A stretch of 64,000 nucleotides of DNA, taken from Platanthera guangdongensis (lineage: Eukaryota; Streptophyta; Magnoliopsida; Asparagales; Orchidaceae). The notes below the pieces were generated by a model. The model was not told where the DNA came from, did not search any database, and worked only from the letters and a program-made list of their open reading frames with translations. The stretch's first letter is position 1; every line of letters starts with the position of its first letter. The position numbers and the translations under genes were made by a program. The stretch is from the NCBI GenBank assembly GCA_039583875.1, contig CM077163.1, positions 231,190,646 through 231,254,645 on the forward strand, read 5' to 3'. This document shows positions 57,323 to 64,000 of the stretch, in pieces.

Positions 57323-57706
57323 CAAGGATGGTCCTAAAGTTACCTTTGGTGGTTCAGAAAAAGGAATCATCAAAGGCTTTGGTAATATTTCTAGTAACCA
57401 AATTATAATTACTCAAGTGACTTATGTAAAGGGTTTGAAACATAACCTCATTAGCATAAGTCAGCTGAGTGATTTAGGATATGACATCTCATTTGTCAAG
57501 GATGGTTGTCATATCAAAAGGTCAAGTGATCAAAAGATCATTCTGACAGGATATAGGAAGAGAAATATCTATTGTCTAGACATTATATATGAGAACATTG
57601 TTTCTCCTATTTGTCTTGTAGCTGATGAGAAAGTCTCACATTGTGTTAAATGACACAAGAGGCTGGACGAGAAAATCTCACATTATGTGTGAGAACATTG
57701 TTTCTC
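57323..57706 (+). pseudogene. Protease/pre-integrase fragment of element B
   Basis: Directly continues the B protease frame across the C insertion: DYTPI joins KDGPKVTFGGSEKGIIKG, then VKGLKHNLISISQLSDLGYD and RNIYCLD, the pre-integrase stretch of copia. A TGA sits at the expected Trp before HKRL (about 57651), where the zinc-binding HHCC motif should begin. About 50 bp later the sequence changes into element E. The final 60 bp repeats GAGAACATTGTTTCTCCTAT seen at 57591, suggesting a local duplication at the break. Confidence 0.88.
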
Positions 57707-58277
57707 CTATCCGCAGACCATTTGGCGAGCTTGAGCGAGCAGAGTCCAGCTGTGGTGAGCTTGGGCGAGCAGAGGAGAGCAGAGGCGAGCTGTGGCGAGC
57801 TTGGGCGAGCAGAGGCGAGCTATGGCGAGCTTGGGCGAGCAGAGGCCAGCTATGACGAGCTTGGGCGAGCAGAGCCAAGCTTGGGCGAGCAACTTGCGAG
57901 TATGGGCGAGTATCTCTTGGATCTCGCTGGCAGAAGCTGGATCCTCGTCTATACCCCCCCAGGATTTCTCTATAAATAGCCCCCCAGGGGTACTGGAAAT
58001 GACACTTTTGGAAGCGGTCGAGGTTCCCCCAAGTGGATACTCGCCCAGTCCATGCCTGCCTAGTACCTCGCCCAGCCTTTTGGTTGCGGAGGGGAAGCTT
58101 CTTCCAAGCTCCCGGGTACGTGGTGGGACCTCCCTACTGGAGCACTTGGGGTGTGCTTGTAGATAGTTTCCTTCCTTTCTCGCTAGCCACTTGAAATATG
58201 ATGTCAGATCATAGAATCAGTAACCTTAGGCTGCCTTGATCCTATTTTCGAGGTCGGGAATTTTCCTGGCTTCAACA
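57707..58277 (+). repeat. Element E left LTR, remaining 571 bp
   Basis: Begins CTATCCGCAGACCATTTGG exactly where the right LTR continues after GCAGACGG. It holds the GCGAGC repeats (57724-57905), the TATA box TATAAATA at about 57971 and the end TTCAACA. Total left LTR is 617 bp against 672 bp on the right; the difference is repeat number. A possible PBS TGGTGCGCTGAGCG follows at 58280-58293; I do not know its tRNA. Confidence 0.9.
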
Positions 58278-58372
58278 CTTGGTGCGCTGAGCGTGGATAG
58301 TAGCCGAGGAAGAAATTTTTGCGAGAAGACTTCATGGCTTAAGATGACGAGCTGGAGACCAAAGGCAGCAAC

Positions 58373-58452
58373 TCGCGAGTTCTCGGCAAGGTGGGCGAGT
58401 TCTCGCCAAGGTGGGCGAGTTCTCGCCAAGGTGCGCGAGTTCTCGACAAGCT
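58373..58452 (+). repeat. 23-bp repeat x 3.5 in element E
   Basis: GGGCGAGTTCTCGCCAAGGT repeated with a few changes inside the E interior; the related GGCGAG motif also dominates the LTR. Confidence 0.8.
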
Positions 58453-58855
58453 TCATGGGACGAGCTTCCATATTACTCGCTCGTAAGCGAGTTCCAGATC
58501 GCGACCTCCTGTGGAGAATTCCAGATAATGACTTCAGTTAGCGAGTATGTGCGAGCAAGTTCATGCAGGCGAGTTACAGGTGGCGATATGCTCTGGCAAG
58601 CTTCATACACTGACAGGCGGGATGCGCAGCTTACGACTTACATGCTTTTCATACATGTTCATACTTACGGGTGCTTTGGTAAAGCCCGTGAGTACTTTTT
58701 GTATCACTGACAAGCAGGGCAAATGACGACGAATTCACCACCGAGGAAAAATATACGAGATGCTCTGCGATGACCTCCTCCTACTTGCAATGATCTTCTC
58801 CGACAACCTGCATTCCAGGAGACAACCTACTCATGACATCTTCAAGCTAGTTTCC

Positions 58856-59165
58856 GTGAGCTCCATACTCGCGAGGTGATCTCTTCAGTAGCTAGGATGC
58901 TCTCCTTTATTCCGCGAGTTCCATACTTGCGAGGTGATCTCTTCAGCAGCTAGGATGCTTTCCTTTATTCCGCGAGTTCCATACTCGCGAGGTGATCTCT
59001 TCAGCAGCTAGGATGCTTTCCTTTATTCCGCGAGTTCCATACTCGCGAGGTGATCTCTTCAGCAGCTGGGATGCTTTCCTTTAATTTCGCGAGAGCCGTA
59101 CTCGCGAGGTGATCTCTTCAACGGATAGGGTGCTCTCTTTTAAATCCACGAGTTACCTACTTGCA
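58856..59165 (+). repeat. 58-bp tandem repeat x 5 in element E
   Basis: Units start CGCGAGTTCCATACTCGCGA and contain GGTGATCTCTTCAGCAGC and GCTTTCCTTTATTC. The middle copies are almost identical; the outer ones diverge. Each unit includes the small inverted repeat CGCGAG/CTCGCG. Confidence 0.9.
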
Positions 59166-59222
59166 AGATCACTACTGCGGCAATGATGGTGTTCGCTTTA
59201 ATTTTGCGAGTTCATGTGCATG

Positions 59223-59345
59223 AGGCTATCACTTCAGCAATCAGGACGCCGCAAGGCTATCACTTCAGCAATCAGGATGCCACAAGGCTATCACTTCAGT
59301 AGTTAGGACACCGCGAGGCTATCACTTCTGCAATCAGGACGGAAT
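59223..59345 (+). repeat. 31-bp tandem repeat x 4 in element E
   Basis: Units of AGGCTATCACTTCAGCAATC followed by AGGACGCCGCA, four in a row with small changes. Confidence 0.85.
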
Positions 59346-59569
59346 GTTATTCATTCCATCTCCTGAAATATCTGGAGCGGGGATGACCTGAAAAGGTCCT
59401 ACCCCTAGCGGTAACATGTATTGCTTATTTGTAACATTATTTCTAAGTTGTTTATACATCTCCTCGCCCCCGAAGTCACGGGTTGATGCGAGTTGTCTTC
59501 TTTGTGTGATTCATCTCAAGTTAGCTAGGAGCAGTAAAGTTCAACTCCACGATCGATTTAGAAAACCTG

Positions 59570-60280
59570 CGCTCGACCTGTTTCTCTTATTTAGCCCAGG
59601 GCGGACGATGGGACGATGCCTCGGGATTTAAGCGTCCTTGTAAGACCGAGCCCCCGCATTGACGGCCGTGATCAGCTCCCCCCTTGCATGTCGGCCTAGC
59701 TACCCCCGATTGCATCTCTCCTCCGACTAGAGGAACTATCAGGAACAGGTCTGAACGCTAACATCCTAAACTCGATAGAGGATCGACCTCACAGAGTGAT
59801 GCCGTGTACAAAGGCATCATCGGTCTTTGAGAAGCCTAAAAGACCTGCTCGTAGCGAATGTTTGTCCTGTAAGTAGGACGCGTCTCTGTTGTTACCAAAG
59901 CAGGATAACCTGCCGAGCTCTGAGAAGTACAAGTTTGCGGAAGAATGGTGGACTTGTGAGTGTCCAGTAGGACCCCCCCCCCCCCCCCCCCCGAGGACTT
60001 TATTTCCCTTCACTTGTACTATGGTTCTCGTAGCCAGATCGCAGAGCTGGTATGATCTCCACAGTTGGATTGGAGAGCGAGCCTTCGACCTGTTTCTCTT
60101 AGATAGCCCAGGGCGGACGATGAGACGATGCCTCGGGATGTAAGCGTCCTTGTAAGACCAGACCCCTACATTGACGGTCGAGATCAACTCCCCCCTTGCA
60201 TGTCGGCCGAGCTACCCCCGACTGTATCTCTCCTACGACTGGAGGAACTATCAGGAACAGGGTTGGACGCCAACCTCCCA
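59570..60280 (+). repeat. Duplicated 200-bp segment in element E
   Basis: About 59570-59770 is repeated at about 60078-60278, both starting GACCTGTTTCTCTTA and containing AGCCCAGGGCGGACGATG and GAACTATCAGGAACAGG. Between them is a run of about 20 C at 59971-59991. Confidence 0.85.
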
Positions 60281-60374
60281 ACTCGACGGCGGCGGGATCA
60301 TTGTTCTCTTTGTAATTTCTTCGTTCTCAAGGATATTGATGTGCTTAATCCATTTTCAAACTCTTGAAGCAGCA

Positions 60375-61490
60375 GGAAAAAACGTTCAAGTCCTCGAGTG
60401 GCAGGTCCTCGTAAGTCCAAGTCCCTGCACGAGCTCCTCTCCTGCATATTGGCCACAGACCTCCTCGAGTGAGATCAAGATCCTCGCTGCAGTGATGCCG
60501 TAGTCCGAGACCTTTATACGAGCTCCTCTCCTGCAGACTGACTACTTGCCTCCCCGAGTCGACCTACACCACTCCAGTTGAGCAGGCCTCCTGAGAGCTG
60601 TCGACTTCAGCAATGCACAAGTCCTCGAGTGGTAGGTCCCCGTAAGTCCAAGCCCCTGCACGAGCTCCTCTCCGGCATATTGGCCACAGACCTCCTCGAG
60701 TGAGATCGAGATCCTCGTTGGAGTGATGTCGTAGTCCGAGACCTCTATACGAGCTCCTCTCTTGCAGACCGACTACTTGCCTCCCTGAGTCGACCTACAC
60801 CACTCCAGTTGAGCAGGCCTCCTGAGAGCTGTCGACTTCAACAATGCTCAAGTCCTCGAGTGGTAGGTCCCCGTAAGTCCAAGCCCCTACACGAGCTCCT
60901 CTCCTACATATTGGCCACAGACCTCCTCGAGTGAGATCGAGATCCTCGCTGGAGTGATGTCGTAGTCCGAGATCTCTGTACGAGCTCCCCTACTACAGAC
61001 CGACTACTTGCCTCCCCGAGTCGACCTACACCACTCCAGTTGAGCAGGCCTCTTGAGAGCTGTCGACTTCAGTAATGCTCAAGTCCTCGAGTGGTAGGTC
61101 CCCGTAAGTCCAAGTCCCTGCCCGAGCTCCTCTCCGACATATTGGCCACAGACCTCCTCGAGTGAGATTGAGATCCTCGCTGGAGTGATGACGTAGTCCG
61201 AGACCTCTGTACGAGCTCCTCTCCTGCAGACCGACTACTTGCCTCCCCGAGTCGACCTACACCACTCCAGTTGAGCAGGCCTCCTGAGAGCTGTCGACTT
61301 CAGCAATGCTCAAGTCCTCGAGTGGTAGGTCCCCGTAAGTCCAAGCCCATGCACGAGCTCCTCTCCTGCATATTGGCCACAGACCTCCTCGAGTGAGATC
61401 GAGATCCTCGCTGGAGTGATGTCGTAGTCTGAGATCTCTGTACGAGCTCCCCTACTACAGACCGACTACTTACCTCCCCGAGTCGACCGA
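60375..61490 (+). repeat. 231-bp tandem repeat x 4.8 in element E
   Basis: Successive units begin AAGTCCTCGAGTGGTAGGTC at about 60619, 60850, 61081 and 61312, with an earlier diverged unit at about 60389, giving a period of about 231 bp. Each contains GACCTCCTCGAGTGAGATCG, GAGTCGACCTACACCACTC and GAGCTGTCGACTTCA. The nucleosome-like period is notable but may be chance. Confidence 0.9.
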
Positions 61491-61494
61491 TTCC

Positions 61495-62440
61495 CACTCC
61501 CAGTTGAGCTTAGCTCCTGCTGGGTGTCGACTGATTTCCACCTCCAGTTGAGCTCGGCTCCTGCGAGATGTAGACCTCTACTCTCCACCTCTAGTTGATC
61601 TCGGCTCCTACGTCGTGTCGACCTTTATTCTCCACCTCCAGTTGAGCTCGACTCCTGCGAGGTGTCGACCTCTATTCTCCACCTCCAGTTGAGCTCGGCT
61701 CCTGCGAGGTGTCGACCTCTACTTTCCACCTCCAGTTGAGCTCGGCTCCTGCGAGGTGTCGACCTCTACTTTCCACCTCCAGTTGAGCTCGGCTCCTGGG
61801 AGGTGTCGACCTCTATTCTCCACCTCCAGTTGAGCTCGGCTCCTGCGAGGTGTCGACCTCTACTCTCCACCTCCTGTTGAGCTCGGCTCCTACGAGGTGT
61901 CGACCTCTATTCTCCACCTCCAGTTGAGCTCGACTCCTGCGAGGTGTCGACCTCTACTCTCCACCTCCTGTTGAGCTCGGCTCCTACGAGGTGTCGACCT
62001 CTACTTTCCACCTCCAGTTGAGCTCGGTTCCTGTTAGGTGTCGACCTCTATTCTCCACCTCCAGTTAAGCTCGGCTCCTGTGAGGTGTCGACCTCTACTC
62101 TCCACCTCCTATTGAGCTCGGCTCCTCCGAGGTGTCGACCTCTATTCTCCACCTCCAGTTGAGCTCGACTCCCGCGACGTGTCGACCTCTACTCTCCACC
62201 TCCTGTTGAGCTCGGCTCCTACGAGGTGTCGACCTCTATTCTCCACATCCAGTTAAACTCGACTCCTGCGAGGTGTCGACCTCTACTCTCCACCTGCGGT
62301 TGAGCTCCCTCCTGCGAGGTGTCGACCTCTACGCTCCACCTCCAGTTGAGCTCGGCTCCTGCGAGGTGTCGACCTCTTCCCTCCACCTCCAGTTGAGCTC
62401 GGCTCCTGTGAGGTGTCGACTCCCCACCTCCATTGAGCTC
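61495..62440 (+). repeat. 47-bp tandem repeat x 20 in element E
   Basis: About twenty units of TCTCCACCTCCAGTTGAGCT, CGGCTCCTGCGAGG and TGTCGACCTCTA. Every unit carries a GTCGAC core flanked by GAGG and CCTC. The array ends about 110 bp before the right LTR. Open frames in it are repeat artefacts. Confidence 0.92.
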
Positions 62441-62550
62441 CACTCCTAGGAAGGACCTCGCGCAGTGCATCGTCTAGCGTTATCTCTCCGAACAACGGGT
62501 TCAACATTGTTTTTCCAAGCTCGTGCCGAGCTCGAAAAAAGCGGGGATTG

Positions 62551-63222
62551 TGTATAACCCGTAATTCGTCGAGATCAGAAGTGCCCTAGCAGACGGCTAT
62601 CCGCAGACCATTTGGCGAGCTTGGGCGAGCAGAGGCGAGCAGATGCGAGTAGAGGCCAGCTGTGGCGAGCTTGGGCGAGCAGAGGCAGCTATGACGAGCT
62701 TGGACGAGCAGAGGCGAGCTGTGGCGAGCTTGGGCGAGCAAATGCGAGCTTTGTCGAGCTTGGGCGAGCAGAGGCGAGCAGAGGCCAGCTGTGGCGAGCT
62801 TGGGCGAGCAGAGGCGAGCTTGGGCGAGCAACTCGCGAGTATGGGCGAGTATCAAGTATCTCTTGGAACTCGCTGGCAGAAGCTGGATACTCGCCTATAC
62901 CCCACATGATTTCTCTATAAATAGCCCCCCAGGGGTACTGGAAATGACACTTTTGGAAGCGGCCGAGGTTCCCCCAAGTGGATACTCGCCCAGTCCATGC
63001 CTGCATAGTACCTCGCCCAGCCTTTTGGTTGCGAAGGGGAAGCTTCTTCCAAGCTTCCGGGTACGTGATGGGACCTCCCTGCTGGAGCACTTGGGGTGTG
63101 CTTGTAGATAGTTTCCTTCCTTTCTCGCTAGCCACTTGAAATATGACGTCGGATCGTAGAATCAGTAACCTTAGGCTGCCTTGATCCTATTTTCGAGGTC
63201 GGGAATTTTCCTGGCTTCAACA
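62551..63222 (+). repeat. Element E right LTR (672 bp)
   Basis: Uninterrupted copy starting TGTATAACCCG and ending TTCAACA. It contains an array of GGGCGAGCAGAGGCGAGC-type units (62614-62840), a TATAAATA box at 62916-62923 and a 3' half almost identical to 57960-58277. Confidence 0.92.
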
Positions 63223-63227
63223 ACGAC

Positions 63228-63941
63228 CACACGAGCGGATGGGCGGGCTCCATGTGCGCCGACGTGAGCGGTGCCCATGCGTGCTTGGTTTCGTCCCATT
63301 TTCAGGGTGACTTTGGACCCATCGAGCGGATGTGTCTCTCATGCTTCGTTCACTAGGTCGGGTCGGCTTGCTTGAACGTTTCAATCCGGTTTGACTCGAA
63401 AATCTTTAGGGCGAACCCCATGAAATACTTCCAATTTTTTGCAGGTTGTAATACGCGTAACGACAAGTCCAGAATTTTTTGACCTTGATTATTTCTCGGC
63501 GGGCTCGTGTACTTTGAATTATTACTCAGTGTGCGCGCAATGAATTACTTTCGATTTTGGCATATTAGGTCTGGAGGTACACGTTGATTGTCTGACGCTA
63601 CTTAGTGCCGACTTTGAGAGTTGAAATCCCGCAACGCGCGTTGGAGATGATCTTTGCAGTGATTTCCTTGCGTATCATTTTTGCTTGCCATGTGTCCTAA
63701 GTCACTTTGCTGGGTCGTTCTTCCGCTTTGAGCTTTGAGCATCGTGTTGGTTTGAAAGTGTTTTGCTTTTCACGTTCATACGAACACACTCGGGCGGGAG
63801 TGTATATTTCACAGGCGGGAGTGTAAGGTGAAAAGACCAAATGAGCGTGGACCACATCAAAATTTGAAGGCTATTTATTAGTGCACACAGTTCTGAATGT
63901 GTGGGTCAGATGCACCAAAAAATTTCTATCCAACCGAAGTC
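63228..63941. other. Right flank of the nest, no recognised gene
   Basis: Begins GC-rich (CACACGAGCGGATGGGC), then mixed sequence. It may belong to the element or locus that E entered, as does the GC-rich block left of 28980. No protein or RNA gene is recognised. Confidence 0.4.
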
Positions 63942-63944
63942 TAA

Positions 63945-64000
63945 GGCTTCCTTTGAGAGGACTTATTTTCATCCGTCAAACGGCTACAATCGCATGAATC
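63945..64000. mobile_element. MITE of the GGCTCCGTTTGG family, cut by window end
   Basis: After TAA (63942-63944) the sequence GGCTTCCTTTGAGAGGACTT followed by ATTTTCATCCGTCAAACGG resembles the left arm of the MITE at 19836-19966 in worn form. The right end is outside the window. Confidence 0.6.

Larger units (their letters stand above)
29032..57706 (+). mobile_element. Element B: SIRE-like copia retrotransposon, 3' half missing
   Basis: B begins TGTTGGGTACATTGG directly after GCAGACGG of the E LTR. It has a 1.9 kb LTR (29032-30924), a tRNA-Met PBS, a broken gag and a protease (31015-33115), then, after the C insertion, the protease/pre-integrase boundary (57323-57706). Integrase, reverse transcriptase, RNase H and the 3' LTR are absent: sequence passes straight into E at CTATCCGCAG. 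B is therefore a truncated copy, broken by a deletion after insertion. Lineage is judged from the CCCCCCCTCTAGG end of the LTR and the two separated CCHC knuckles. Confidence 0.88.
28986..63222 (+). mobile_element. Element E: non-coding LTR retrotransposon (LARD-like), host of the nest
   Basis: The first bases TGTATAACCCGTAATTCG at 28986 match the start of the right LTR at 62551, and the last bases TGGCTTCAACA end both LTRs (58277 and 63222). ACGAC flanks the whole at 28981-28985 and 63223-63227, a perfect 5-bp duplication. Bases 29032-57706 are a later insertion into the left LTR. Without it E is about 5.6 kb, with a 4.3 kb interior (58278-62550) that shows no Gag or Pol protein and consists largely of tandem repeats. 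It must use proteins of another element. Orientation is taken from the purine tract GAAAAAAGCGGGGA (62534-62547) just before the right LTR. Confidence 0.9.

Noticed and set aside
57625..58166. Frames rich in ELGRAE/SLGEQ repeats in the E LTR (also 62586-62920)
   Set aside because: Translation of the GGCGAGC array; open on both strands.
62219..62507. Minus-strand frames across the 47-bp array
   Set aside because: Repeat artefact; reading frame changes each unit since 47 is not a multiple of three.

Overview
The window is nuclear DNA of a flowering plant, but the sequence does not tell me which one. The signs are a histone H3.3 gene split by short GT-AG introns, an AP2/ERF remnant, retrotransposons primed by initiator tRNA-Met, PIF/Harbinger and hAT-type DNA elements, and AT-rich spacers. 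I can assign roughly four fifths of the 64 kb to mobile elements. The only intact host gene I recognise is histone H3.3 on the minus strand at 22650-23251.

Left part (1-28985). Bases 1-3457 hold the 3' part of a PIF/Harbinger element with a broken transposase and a broken MYB-like partner gene; its terminus GGGCCC is followed by the TTA target site. Next come an AP2/ERF pseudogene fragment (about 3899-4452), a decayed solo LTR (4764-5512) and a non-autonomous hAT-like element (5634-6177). A full-length 4.1 kb PIF/Harbinger element follows (6235-10371, TTA target site on both sides), with divergent transposase and ORF1 pseudogenes and a palindromic repeat array between them. A young Ty1/copia element (11243-18164, TSD TTACC, two 711-bp LTRs) keeps an uninterrupted 1361-codon gag-pol frame on the minus strand. 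The stretch 18165-28985 has several MITEs (one a perfect 63-bp-arm palindrome), minisatellites, the H3.3 gene, a 487-bp inverted-repeat element just upstream of that gene, and a solo LTR with perfect TSD ATCAT (26487-27219).

Right part (28986-63222). This is a four-level nest of LTR retrotransposons. E is a non-coding, repeat-filled element (28986-63222, TSD ACGAC). Its left LTR is split after 46 bp by B, a SIRE-like copia element (from 29032) whose 3' half is lost. B is split in its protease region by C, a Tekay/Del-type gypsy chromovirus (33116-57317, TSD CCAAT, minus strand). C is split in its right LTR by D, a second gypsy chromovirus with about 4-kb LTRs (42489-55513, TSD CCTAA, minus strand).

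Two points stand out. First, the LTRs of the unrelated elements B (copia) and C (gypsy) both carry dense arrays of the same 10-bp palindrome GTGTCGACAC, about 26 to 31 copies per LTR. Second, in both C and D a short phase-1 intron-like segment lies at the same place between gag and protease. Reading through it ends translation after Gag, while removing it joins Gag to Pol in frame. Either could be a poorly described regulatory device of these elements. Both calls come from reading the sequence alone.
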